Shown here piece after piece: positions 1 through 10,410 of a DNA stretch of 64,000 nt. The DNA is from Irpex lacteus (lineage: Eukaryota > Basidiomycota > Agaricomycetes > Polyporales > Irpicaceae), in NCBI GenBank assembly GCA_001986395.2, contig MQVO02000014.1, positions 1 to 64,000 on the forward strand, read 5' to 3'. Position 1 is the stretch's first letter. Each line of letters starts with the position of its first letter. Below the pieces are notes generated by a model. That model worked only from the letters and a program-made list of their open reading frames with translations. It had not been told where the DNA came from and ran no database searches. The position numbers were made by a program, and so were the translations under genes.

Positions 1-2487
1 CATGGTTGTCCTCGTTATCCTTGACCTCGTGTTGACTTTGACGTGTCAATGTATCGACTTCCCCATTGCCTTTCCAGGCTTGGGTACTATCTCGAGTTAA
101 AACGGGAGAGGAATAGAGACCATCGGCTTGACGGCGAGTGAGGTTACGAGCGGTCTTCCAATACTCCAAGTTCTTGTGATCGGAGAAGATGATGAACTTT
201 TCTGGCAGGCCTTCTAGATAGTGGCGCCAGTCTTCCAGGGCTCGTAGATGCCCATTGAGTTCTCGATCGTAGAATCTCATAGTTGCGTTCAGTTTCTGTC
301 ATAGCCTCGGAGGAAGGCGACTGGGTGCCAAGTGCCATCCTCTGCTTGTTGCTCTAGAACTCCACCGGTGGCAAAGCCCGATGCGTCAGACTCCACTCGT
401 GTGGGTCTGTCGAAGTCCCACATAGCAAGTACTGGCTCTTCGGTGAAACGACGGCGCAGCTCGTCAAAGGCTGTCTGTTCCTCGGGTCCCCAAGACCATT
501 CGACTTTGCCGGTCAGGCGATCAAGTGGCTTACAGATTTTACCGAAGTCCTTGATGAACCTCCGATAGAAGTTCGCGAATCCTCTGAATTTACGTATATC
601 GGATGCATTCTGCGGAGTAGGCCACTCGGCAACAGCCTTGACTTTGACAGGGTCCATGCGGATTCGGTTCTCGGAAATGATGACTCCAAGATACTCAGTC
701 TCCGACTGCTCGAATTCGCACTTCTCCGGTTTCAGGAAAAGATCATTGTCGCGAAGACGTCGTAGTACTTCGTGCACCACCTTGCGGTGTTCGGCAAGTT
801 CCTTCGAGTAGATGAGGATGTCATCGAGGTAGATGGTGACTTGCCTTCAGCAATCAGGTCGGCAAAGATATCGTTCATCATGTTCTGAAACGTAGCGGGA
901 GAGTTGGTCATGCCGAAGAACATCACAGTGGGTTCAAAGAGTCCTCGATTTGTTACAAAGGCTGCCTTGGTGCTCGTCACCTTCTTTGATGCGGACATTG
1001 TTGTATCCCCATCTGACGTCAAGTTTAGTGAAGAACTTGGCGCCTTTCAGACGGTCCATGAGTTCGGAGATCAACGGAAGTGGATAGCGATTCTTGATCG
1101 TGACCTCGTTGAGCTTACGGTAATCCTGCACTGGACGAAGTTTGCCGTCCTTCTTTTTGACGAAGAAGAAGGGTGATGCCATAGGCGACTTCGAGGGACG
1201 AATATAGCCTTTCTCGAGGTTTTCCTGGATGAACTTGTCAAGTTCGTCTTGCTCTGTGCGTGACAATGGATAGGCTTTGGCGTGCCAGGCCTTAGCATCC
1301 GGAACTAGTTCGATAGCGTGGTCATACGGCTTGTGTTCGGGTAAACGGTGGGATTCTTCCTCGGAGAAGACATGAGCGTATCGTCGGTACTGCTCCGGGA
1401 CCATTTCTTCAAATGTCTTTGGGAGCTTGGAGCGTATTTCTGCTTCAGCCAGCTCACTCGAGTAGGTGTATCCGGCGAGGACGAACAAGCGGGACCCTTC
1501 CTCCAGATGGAAGCCAGGCTTGGGCGGTAGAGAGTGACGGGGAGTTCCCTTGCCTCCAATTTGAGTACCCGCGGCTTGTGCCTGTAAGTGTGCAAGCTTC
1601 GTAGGGTTAAAACTTCCTGAGCCTTCCCAGGCCTCAGGTTCCTCCTCTTCTTCGGTATCTACCGGTGTAACCTCCTTTAGGCTCCTTCCGGGTTTCTTCT
1701 TCGTCAGGACAGGGACCACTCGTGGAACCTTCCTTTCCTCTTCTTCGGCTTCTACCTGCGGCTTGCAGGCGTCAGGGCATCTGTCCATCTTGACAATGCC
1801 TTCATACCAGTCGATGGTTGGGTTGTGATACCGCAACCAATCGATTCCGATGATAACGTCTTCGGGTCCAATGTCAGTGACCGTGAAGATGGTGCGTTCC
1901 TCGTGATCACCAATTCTCATGTTGAGGATGGCGACTTCTTCAATTGATCCACTCCGATTAAGAGTGCCATCAATGTTGTAAACGGGTATTGGCTGCTTCA
2001 AGCGCCGGGTGCGAACCTTGTTCTCGTGAACGAATCGTTTGTTGATAAACAGAGTTGAAGCTCCGCTGTCAACCATAGCTGCGACTTCCTTAGATCTTCT
2101 CACGCCGGAAACAGTGATAGGGACATGAAAATGTTCAGATTCAGAGCCAGTCTCGTGTACATCGGCGGATAAAACAGAAAATCTATTGGTACATGGTATA
2201 CGTGGGGCACGTGCTTGCGCAGCTCTAATCACGGCCCGAATCAAAAACCCTCCTCCTGATTCTTCTTCAGCTCGGCATTTGCCTTTTCGAGTTCCTCGAT
2301 CTTCTGGAACAAGGCAGCGATAGTGGCATCTGTCATTGTAGCCGGAGCGGGGACAGATGGTGCGGGTGCGGACGTAGAGGCTGTCGCGTTGGGAGCAGCA
2401 TAGGCGGCACGGATTTGACGAGTGCGAGGTGTAGGCGGGTCTGGACAGAAGCGGGACAGGTGTCCTACCTTGCCACAGTTGTAGCAT
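1..2487 (-). pseudogene. pol: Pol (protease, reverse transcriptase, RNase H), frame-shifted
   Basis: The aspartic protease is seen at about 2090-2050 (VDSGASTLFINKRF). The RT follows with a clear fingers/palm block (PVQDYRKLNEVTIKNRYPLP, FTKLDVRWGYNNVRI). The frame then changes near 970 (before the TKAAFVTNRGLFEPTVMFFG block), again near 840 (just before the polymerase YxDD segment), and again near 305 and 258 within the RT connection/RNase H region, which ends at the window edge with HKNLEYW. Each segment is highly conserved in its own frame, so the breaks look like recent indels rather than old decay. Integrase is off-window. The protein cannot be made as one chain from this copy. Confidence 0.88.
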
Positions 2488-3305
2488 GAGCGCGTTTCAG
2501 CACGAGAGGCATCGACGTCCATAGGGACGGGGCCATTGTTGGCTGGACGCGGAGCGGGGCGGAATTGAGCGGGAGGGGCGCGGGCAGGAGCTGAGTTAGA
2601 GGCTGGTCTGGCAGCTGTGGTAGTAGTGGTGGGAGTGGAGGCTTTCTTTTCCTGAGCCTCTTGTTCACGAACTCGAGCGTATGCGGCTGCCATTTTGAGA
2701 CTGCGATCGACCCATTCGTCGTATGTTGTGGGGGGCTTCTCGGCGACTGTCAGGTTGCGGTAGATGTGAGCAGGAAGACCGCTGATAAAACGAACTTCCT
2801 TGTCTTTGTCGCTTAATCCTGCGATGCGGGCTACGTAGGTTTGGAACTCTGTGACGTAGGTGCTGACGTCTCGAGCGTTCTTGCTCTTAGAGTCAAGCCT
2901 GCAAAGCTTCTCCAGCTCCCTGATGGCCGTGTCCTCCGGTGTAGCATCACCGAAGTGTTTGGCGAGCTCCTTTTTAAACTTATCCCAGGTGTCTACTTCA
3001 GTAGGGAGAGTACCGTTGTTCGCAGCCATGTGATCCGTGATCGAAATGGCCCAATGAGCGGCTTTATCCTCCATGAGCCCGAGAGCTGTGAGGATTTTGT
3101 TTTGGTCATTGGTGATACCGGCCGTGACCCAGTATGCCTCGCTTTGTGAGATAAAGCGACTGAAATCGAGTCCTTTCTCACCCTTGTACTTAGCAGGCTT
3201 AATAGCCGTCGAAGTGTTGATGACAGGTGCAGGCATGGCTCGTACAGCAGCGATGACAGCTGTCAGCATGGCCTGGAAGTTGGGACTGTTGGGATCGAAT
3301 GCCAT
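2241..3305 (-). CDS. gag: Gag polyprotein of the gypsy element
   Basis: This is a 354-residue capsid/nucleocapsid protein. The central part (about residues 35-215) is the retrotransposon Gag helical region. It is followed by a Thr/Ala/Pro-rich linker, a CCHC zinc knuckle at about residues 275-288 (CYNCGKVGHLSRFC) for RNA binding, and a short C-terminal coiled-coil stretch (KIEELEKANAELKKNQ). ATG 3303-3305 is the first ATG of the whole sense strand downstream of the LTR TATA box. The same frame stays open 152 codons further upstream (to 3761), acidic and proline-rich, also without ATG. Pol lies in the -1 frame relative to gag and overlaps its 3' end by about 250 nt, as in elements that use frameshifting. 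Gag is undamaged while pol is broken. Confidence 0.9.
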   Translation of the reverse strand: MAFDPNSPNFQAMLTAVIAAVRAMPAPVINTSTAIKPAKYKGEKGLDFSRFISQSEAYWVTAGITNDQNKILTALGLMEDKAAHWAISITDHMAANNGTLPTEVDTWDKFKKELAKHFGDATPEDTAIRELEKLCRLDSKSKNARDVSTYVTEFQTYVARIAGLSDKDKEVRFISGLPAHIYRNLTVAEKPPTTYDEWVDRSLKMAAAYARVREQEAQEKKASTPTTTTTAARPASNSAPARAPPAQFRPAPRPANNGPVPMDVDASRAETRSCYNCGKVGHLSRFCPDPPTPRTRQIRAAYAAPNATASTSAPAPSVPAPATMTDATIAALFQKIEELEKANAELKKNQEEGF

Positions 3306-3785
3306 AATGGGCGGGGGTGCAGGTACGTGGTCTGAAACGGGAGTGGGTTCTACTTCTGTCGGAGCTTCTGTAGAAAGGGGTTCGACGGGAGTTTCTTCGT
3401 CGGACGGAGTATGAAGAGCTTCGGGCAGGATCTCAGGGTCCGGGAGTTGGACTTCCGAGACTTCTGGTGACGGTGGGGATGGCGGACGTGTGACTCGGCC
3501 AACACGTGTTGTGTTTGGTGGGAATTGGGATGGAAGGGGTGGTGCTTGACCACGCGCGTATTCCCAAGGAACTCCGTTGTATCGGTTCGGGCAAGGTTGT
3601 TCAGGACACCGGTGATAATGGGCGTATTCAGGGTGGTCGTGAGCGTCTGATCGACTTGCGATATCGTACCAATGTGGTAGGTCGATACAGTCACGGAGGG
3701 GATCGTCTGCTCGTGCGGAGAACGAAATGGTGATAGATTTGAAACGGGAAGCGGATGACTGCTAAGCTTTGTACAACGTGCTAAA

Positions 3786-4499
3786 CTATTTCTCGAGCTC
3801 CCAGTATCCTCCTTCAAAGACCTTTTTCAGATCCGAAACTACTCGATTAATGTCGTTGCGAAGGTTCTTAAACGATACAAAACCGACTTGCTTCAAACCC
3901 CAGCTGAGAGTGGTGAGGGTGCGGGTGTCGGACCTGTTGACGTATTGAGATAGGGTGTCTCGAACGTATAGGAGGTGGTTGTAGTGGTCGCGAATGACTT
4001 TCTGATCGGAGGCTTTGATGGGGAGTTCGTCTAGGACTTCGATGACGGCGGTTAGACGTCGGATGGTGGCGTTGAGGCGGGGTCGGAGGGCGCCTGCTCG
4101 ATCTTCGATGGAGAGTTTAGCAAAGTCGACGAGGGCGGGCTTTGGAGCGATGGGTGTGGGTGGAGCAGGAGCGGGTGCGTTGGAGATACGGTCTCTGAGC
4201 GATGGTTTCTCGATGCGATCAGCTAGAGATTGGGCACGTTCTTGACGAACACGCTGTGTAATGCGTTGACCGCGCTCGCGATGCTCGTTGTAGTCGAAGG
4301 GTGGAAGGCGAGTGCCAAGAGGGTGTAAACGGGGGCGTCGGGAGACGTAGGCGACAATAGCCTCGATGTCTCGATCAGTCCAACGGATAGGTCTGCCTTC
4401 GGCACGTCTAGTACCGACAGCGTTGAGAAAACCTTCGGGAAGGTTACGCTGGAGACGAGGCTGACGGTCTGCAGGGGCTTTGGGCACTGATGACCGACG
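3786..4499 (-). CDS. Leader open frame of the gypsy element, no ATG
   Basis: About 238 codons are open between an in-frame TAA (4500-4502) and TAG (3786-3788). The product looks protein-like: a basic, Arg-rich N-terminal half (with RPIRWTDRDIEAIVAYVSRR), an Ala/Pro linker, and a C-terminal half of probable amphipathic helices ending in YWELEK. There is no ATG in the frame; the best near-cognate start is GTG at 4487. The frame is identical to that of gag, and the two are separated only by TAG, seven codons and a second TAG, followed by 152 open codons. It may be an N-terminal Gag extension or an independent protein. I do not recognise a domain. Confidence 0.5.
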   Translation of the reverse strand, partial: RRSSVPKAPADRQPRLQRNLPEGFLNAVGTRRAEGRPIRWTDRDIEAIVAYVSRRPRLHPLGTRLPPFDYNEHRERGQRITQRVRQERAQSLADRIEKPSLRDRISNAPAPAPPTPIAPKPALVDFAKLSIEDRAGALRPRLNATIRRLTAVIEVLDELPIKASDQKVIRDHYNHLLYVRDTLSQYVNRSDTRTLTTLSWGLKQVGFVSFKNLRNDINRVVSDLKKVFEGGYWELEK

Positions 4500-4647
4500 T
4501 TAGAAACGGGGGAATGGGATAGGATCAATACAACGTACTGATGGGTAATGGCTAAACTTTTTAAAACTGGGGAAGGGAATGCGACGGAGTATCTGTAAAG
4601 AAAAACCGAGGCGAGAGTCCGGGCGTGTTGACGGAGAATCTACCTAG

Positions 4648-5138
4648 TGTCACGACTACAACAAACTACTCAAGACGGAGTGTTGGAGTAGTCAATGCGC
4701 ACGTCGGATAGAACAGCGAGGAGACACGCGGGGACGACGATGGGAGTGTTGAGAGCGATGGATAGAGTTGAGAACTCGACGAGGGATTAACCCTAAAGTT
4801 GGGGCTAAAGACCAAGAGGTAGATTCTGGGGACTTCAGAGTGAAGTCCAGTAGGTATATATACATGTCAGCAAAGACCCCTGGTACCGGGTCTGTACTCC
4901 TAACACCACTATGAGTAAGCAATGATGCAAGGATGACGCAATATGGTGCAATGTTCTACAAGGTTCTAGCGCCTTCTATGGATCATGTGGACGTGGGATG
5001 GAACTATACAGTATTACATAACAATGTCCCAGGGTCACGTGACTGGTCTTTCAGAACAGGTACGGAAATGACGTAGAAATTGAGAGAAAAATAGGAAAAA
5101 TAGTCGAAAATAAAGGGAAAATTGTCCAAGTCGTGACA
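4648..5138 (-). repeat. LTR of the gypsy element (5' LTR in sense)
   Basis: The 491-bp segment is bounded by a perfect 10-bp inverted repeat (tgtcacgact at 4648, agtcgtgaca ending at 5138), giving the TG...CA ends expected of an LTR. A TATATATA box at 4855-4862 lies about 276 nt into the LTR in sense orientation, which would make the U3 about 300 nt and R-U5 about 190 nt. No TGG-starting tRNA primer-binding site is obvious next to 4648, so the primer is unknown. The second LTR is outside the window and identity cannot be checked. Confidence 0.85.
4855..4862 (-). promoter_or_regulatory. TATA box in the LTR
   Basis: An alternating TATATATA octamer inside the LTR, positioned to start a minus-strand transcript through leader, gag and pol. 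Function is inferred from position only. Confidence 0.55.
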
Positions 5139-7224
5139 TTGTCGCCTTTTGGATTAATGACGACTGGGAGCTCGTCGAGTGTCCGATCGCTCTTATTCCC
5201 GTGGCAGGCGATCACTCTGGTGCTGCCTCTGCCAAGGCAATATTTAAAGAGTTTGTTCGCAGGGGCATTGTCTCAAAATATAGTGAGTTTGTTTGTTTCG
5301 TGATTCGTTCGTTCACTCACAGCGATTGCTTTCTACCAGTGGCCCATGCAGCTGACAACACGAGCAGTAACGGTACAATGACAGAGTCACTTTGTCACCG
5401 CATCGTGAAGTATCTTCAGTCTGTTCAGTTAGAGCCGAATGACTGTCAGGTTGGCTGTGGCTGTCACGTTTCCAATCTGACTGTGCAGTGAGTCACAGTT
5501 ACAGATGTTTGATACACAATACGCTGACTTGCTGTAAGGGATTTACTCCACGGTCTTGGGTTAGCTGTGAGCCCAGAGGATGAAGACCTTTACCTCGCTG
5601 CTCGTCAGTCATTAATTGCAGACGTTGATCCGAGTGAAGTAGCCGATGAAGAAGCGGTGGCAAAGAGAGAGCTGGCTCTGGCGAAGAAGGGGAAGTTGCC
5701 GAACATCTCAACTAATGTCGTTGACTCAGACTCTGAGCTGTCAGAGGCATCGCTTGCAGGCGAGGAGAGCGATACCGACAACGATCACGGCAGGCAAGCT
5801 GTAGCACAGACAGCTGGTCGGTCATCAAAACAGAAGCGTACTCAGGCTGTCGTTGATCAGGTAAGCTGGATCTTTGGACGATATTGTTCACCGCTTAATC
5901 ATTTTCAGCTCCATGCAATTGTTGTTGATGTGCTCCGCAGTGAGCCTCGCCGACAGAAAATGCGCAGCATTATCCGGAGTGTGTGCAGTGAGCCGTATCA
6001 AGGCCTTACTCTTGTGCGTGGTATGCCAATCCGGTGGAACTCTACTCTTGCGGAGATACAGCGAGCTCTTCTCCTTCAATCTGTAAGTCATTCATTTGTC
6101 TTTCAAAGGCGCTGTGATGAAAGAGGTGTTGTTTAGGCAATCAATCATTGGGTAGAGACTTTGCCCGATGGATTGCGTGGCAAGAAGAAAGCTGCAGCAG
6201 TACGCAAACAAGAGCAATGGCATATTGGACCCAAAGGTTGGAAGTTCTTGAAAGATCTTGTGGACATTCTTAAGGCAAGCTTCACTTTCAAGTCATCGTA
6301 GAATACTCTCTCACTTTTCCCAGCCTTTTGAGGAAAGCACACTTAGCTTGTCAAAATCCGAAACTCCAACGCTTCCGCAGCTGCTCCCGCTATACAAGCA
6401 TCTCGAGCGCCATCTACAAAACTGCCGCAAAGACTCGCGATACACAGCACCGCATATCCAGCAAGCGTTAAGAAAGGCTCAGGAGAAGCTTAAGAAACAT
6501 CTCGACATAGCTCTTTCTAAAACATATCCCCTTCTCGCCGCTGGTACGTTGTTATTCAGATCACCTGTCATGTTCTCTTTTCAATCTATTCTTCAAATAA
6601 TTAGTTCTGCATCCTGCAATTCGACTTAAGTACTTTCAGTCTGAGGACTGGGATGTGTCAATCCCTGTCCGGGCTGAGAGGCTCGTAAAGGAGTTCTATG
6701 CCCAGTATTCTGATGCTGTGGTCACGCCATCCACTCAGAACCAGGGAACTACTCGTCATGAAGAGGCCACATCATCTCGGCCCATTCCAAAGTCAATATT
6801 CACATCGGCAATATTCTCTCAGTCGACATCTCCGGTTCTTCAGGAATTTGAATCTGAGATCAAGCTGTACTTCTCGGGGGCGTATCCAATTCGCATCGAG
6901 GACAACGATAAGATGCTAGAATGGTGGAAGGTATGTAATGTTTAACACTGCTCAATCTTCGAGCTTACTTATCTTGTACAATCCGCAGATCCACGAAAAC
7001 ATTTTCCCGATACTTGCGCGCATCGTTCGGGACATTTTCGCAATCCCGGCCGTTAGCGTCTCTGTTGAGAGGCTATTCTCGTCTTGCAAACATACTATGT
7101 CTGATGCACGCTCTTCCTTCAAAGCTACGAAAGCTGCACAAACCGTGATCACAAAGGAGTGGCTGAAAAGGGGTTTAGACGCGAACTATCTCGATGGTGT
7201 CTCAATCTGGCGAAAGGCTGACTA
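5139..7224 (+). pseudogene. hAT-superfamily transposase, 3' part, split by the gypsy insertion
   Basis: Reading begins in mid-protein right at the LTR border (WINDDWELVECPIALIPVAG), the hAT RNase H-like core. Later blocks are ADNTSSNGTMTE, CHVSNLTVQ, IRWNSTLAE and the C-terminal dimerisation motif VSVSVERLFSSCKHTMSDAR, ending at TAG 7222-7224. Introns of about 45-70 bp join the pieces (for example donor at 5281, 5862, 6082, 6543 and 6931), each preserving frame. The acidic insertion after SPEDEDLYL is typical of fungal hAT proteins. The N-terminal BED zinc finger and first catalytic Asp region should lie left of the gypsy element, off-window. The 3' half has no clear nonsense mutation, so the gene was probably intact until the retrotransposon landed in it. 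Confidence 0.85.
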
Positions 7225-7841
7225 GACTGACCGGATATCTTATACATATGATTAGATATGATTACTTATGAATATGAATATGATATATTACAATGCAATT
7301 ACTTTCAGAGACTTTCGTAATCATATTTGAAGGTAATCATTAAATACAGCGGCGTTAGAGTATTTAATCATAATTGCCGAGCATTACTCGCCGACGATGT
7401 AGGCGCCTGTACTTTGCCGACGCGGGGTGCCGCAAATCAACCACTACTGCAGAAAAAAGCAAAAATTAAGGGGGGAACGTCAACCCAAGTCTTGCTGAGC
7501 TCCAGATAAGAAGACTAGACACACTAGTAACTCCTCCAGAGGCAGCAGAATGAGGTACAGACCGTACAGTTCGCTTGGAATACTGGTCCAGCCCACTTCT
7601 GGTTATCTTTGCCTCCGCCACATGAACTGAACGCCAAAGATAACGGTTCGATCAGCGTCTGGCCTTTGGTTTTTGCAGAGATAACAATATGTTGCAAACT
7701 TCTTATAGGCGCAGTGCAGCCGAACCAGCTCCTCTTCGCAAACAACGTCACCACCGGCGGGGTCTTGCTGCTCGACCAGTCTCCTAGGGAAGCCTACCAA
7801 CCTTGTAGAGGGACTTGAAGAAGACTGGTTTAGTTTTAACA
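7225..7841. other. hAT 3' flank and purine-permease upstream region
   Basis: About 600 bp without a convincing gene. It should contain the right end of the hAT element. A 9-bp perfect stem with a 12-nt loop (7339-7347 with 7360-7368) lies 115 bp after the transposase stop and may be a subterminal structure or terminator. The terminal inverted repeat could not be identified because the left end is off-window. The last 300 bp presumably hold the permease promoter; no TATA box is evident. Confidence 0.4.
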
Positions 7842-10223
7842 ATGTCGGCGCATTCGTCAATTGTCAAGGAGCAGCTCAGGCCGACCGAATCGCCTGTCGT
7901 TCAACCGCCTCGAAATGGATTCCGTTCACGAGCTGGTCGTTTGGCACATAAATTCACTACGAAGGAGGGTTGGCTCGGTGATTACGACTATGCGTGGCTT
8001 TGCATGCCCACGCTGCCATTTGCCATTGGTGGGAAGAAGAAGAGGCGAACAATGCCACCGTTCTATGCACTAGAGTCAGATCTACCACTCCTTCTCGCGC
8101 TCACATGTGGATTGCAACACTCACTGGCTATGCTTGCTGGACTCATAACTCCCCCGATCATCTTCGCGAGTGCGCTCAATCTTGACGCGGAGACCTCTTC
8201 TTACTTGATTTCCGCCTCACTTATTGGATGCGGTATGTCTAAACTTTGATCGTCCGAGACTGGTACTGACGTCACCCGCTTGCTATTCAGGTATATTGAG
8301 TCTGGTGCAGATGTCCAGGGTACACATATACGGGAACTATTACCTCGGGACTGGACTAATCTCCGTGGTCGGAACCAGTTTTGCGACGCTCAGTACCGCA
8401 AACGCTGTGCGTACCCTATTTTTTTTCCCGCCACTGACACCACTAATACCCCATGGGAACAGATATTCAACGCCATGTACGCCGATGGAACATGCCCTTC
8501 TACTACTGCTGCAGATGGCACAGTCACAAGAGGCTCATGTCCTGATGCTTACGGGATGGTATTAGGTACGTGAAAGCGTCTCTGAACTTAGCTCACCGGA
8601 CTGAATATTTTGCAAAGGTACCTCATTAATTTGCGCCTTCCTTGAAATCTTCATGTCTTTCGTGTCTCCGAAGGTGTTGAAGAGAATATTTCCTCCGATG
8701 GTGACAGGTGTGTAAATACACGTCCTCACATCTTGTCAAGGAAGAATCACCGCTGATTGTGGCACTTGTGCTATAGGAACCGTCATCCTCATGATTGGAG
8801 CATCCCTCATCGGGTCTTCTGGTATTCCCAACTGGGGTGGAGGATCCAATGACTGCTCAGGCCGCCCAACGTCAGGCATCTTTGAGCTTTGCCCCACAAT
8901 CTATGCACCTCGCCCGTTGCCGTACGTATTCTGCGATCATTTGAATTTAGAGTTACCTAACGTATGTCACTTCTGCTTTAGTTGGGGTTCACCAGAATTC
9001 ATCGGGCTCGGCTTCTTGTCGTTCATTTCCATTATACTCACCGAGCTATTCGGTTCTCCTTTCCTCAAGAATATATCCATCATTGTCGGTTTGGCTGTGG
9101 GATGCATCGTAGCAGGCGCCGCGGGGTACATCGACGGAAGTAGTATCAAGACTGCACCAGCAATCACGTTCCTGTGGGTACACAGGTTCAAAATTTCGGT
9201 GTATCCCCCTGCCATCCTGCCGATGTTTGCCGTCTACAGTAAGACACGCCACATTACATCTTATGATAGCCAAACTGACAGCAACTCAACCTAGTCTCTC
9301 TTGCCATGGAAGCCATCGGCGACATAACTGCTTCTGCCGAGGTCTCCAGAGTGGAAGTCGATGGAGAGCAGTTCGACAGCCGTATTCAAGGTGGCATCCT
9401 GGTACGTACACATCATAGCATATCATATATCATGTACTCTGCGTCTAACAAACTTCTGTCGCACCAGAGCGATGGTCTCGGTGGATTCTTCTCTGCTTTG
9501 TTCACCGTGACGCCCTTGTCTATCTTTGCTCAGGTGGGTTCTCCTTCGCCTCCGTCACGTTCATGTTGTTTCATCGCTGACGTTACTACTCAAAACCAGA
9601 ACAATGGCGTTATAGCCATCACACGATGTGCAAACCGTCAAGCTGGTCGGTTCTGCTGCATGTTCCTCATTCTGTTCGGCGTCCTAGGAAAGATTTCCGG
9701 TGTTTTCCTTGCCAGTAAGCGTCCATTCGTTCACCCGTTGATCCTACATACTCACTCAGTCCGATTGCAGTTCCAAATCCAGTACTCGGAGGTGTCACAA
9801 CATTTCTGTTCGCATCCGTCGCAGTATCCGGTATCCGAGTACTCGACTACACGCAGTTCACACGTAGAGATCGTTTCGTACTCGCTGCCGCGCTGTCGTT
9901 CGGCGTCGGCGACTTGCTCGTGCCAGGTATCTTCACACATCTGTTCGATGGCGTAGACCATCCCAATAAAGGTCTTCAGGGTCTTTTCGACTCGATCACG
10001 ATCGTTCTCAGCACACCATGTAGGTTCAGTCGTTCCTCGTTTCTTTGCATGATGATGCTGATGCTGATTATCTGTAGTCCTTGTTGCCGGTATCGTCGCA
10101 GCTGTACTGAACCTTATTCTTCCGCAAGAAGATCCTCAAGACGAGGAGGAAGAGGAAGAAGACGTTCGTGTTGAGGTTGTTGATGTCGAGGCTCGGCTTC
10201 CAGAACACGAAAAGGAATCGTAA
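7842..10223 (+). CDS. UapA/UapC-like xanthine/uric acid permease (NAT/NCS2 family)
   Basis: This is a plasma-membrane purine:H+ symporter of the nucleobase-ascorbate transporter family, taking up xanthine and/or uric acid. Eleven exons encode about 600 residues, close to Aspergillus UapA. Diagnostic sites are the TM1 QH motif in LALTCGLQHSLAML, the EIGD-type substrate motif (MEAIGDITASAEVS), and the NAT signature QNNGVIAITR, which is split by an intron after Gln at about 9532. Start ATG 7842 (MSAHSSIVKEQL) precedes a soluble N-terminus and a GKKKRR patch. The tail is very acidic (EDPQDEEEEEEDV). No frame break is seen. The exact substrate cannot be read from the sequence. It is the only gene on the plus strand before 17 kb and shares no obvious unit with its neighbours. 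Confidence 0.9.
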
Positions 10224-10410
10224 TCATCATGCGAGCTGGGTAACCTGGAGTCTTTAGTCTACTGCTTTCGTGCTTTTCTGTTGGTATAATCTTGGATATA
10301 CTATATGCATAATTTTCTACGTTGAATGAAGTCCGAGTAATATTCCGTGATCCACTGTCTCCCAATTATATGCCATGCTCGATTGAATTCGTATGTACGC
10401 GCTTTTGAGT

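Larger units (their letters stand above)
1..5138 (-). mobile_element. Ty3/gypsy LTR retrotransposon, truncated by the window edge
   Basis: In sense order (right to left) the sequence shows one LTR, a long leader with an open frame, gag with a CCHC zinc knuckle, then a pol region with aspartic protease, reverse transcriptase and the start of RNase H. This order is that of Ty3/gypsy (Metaviridae-like) elements. Integrase and the second LTR would lie left of position 1. Pol is broken by several frame changes, so this copy is probably not autonomous, although gag is uninterrupted. The right LTR boundary falls directly against hAT transposase coding sequence, so the element sits inside an older DNA transposon. 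The first bases outside the LTR, ttgtc (5139-5143), are the expected target-site duplication, but the partner copy is off-window. Confidence 0.93.
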
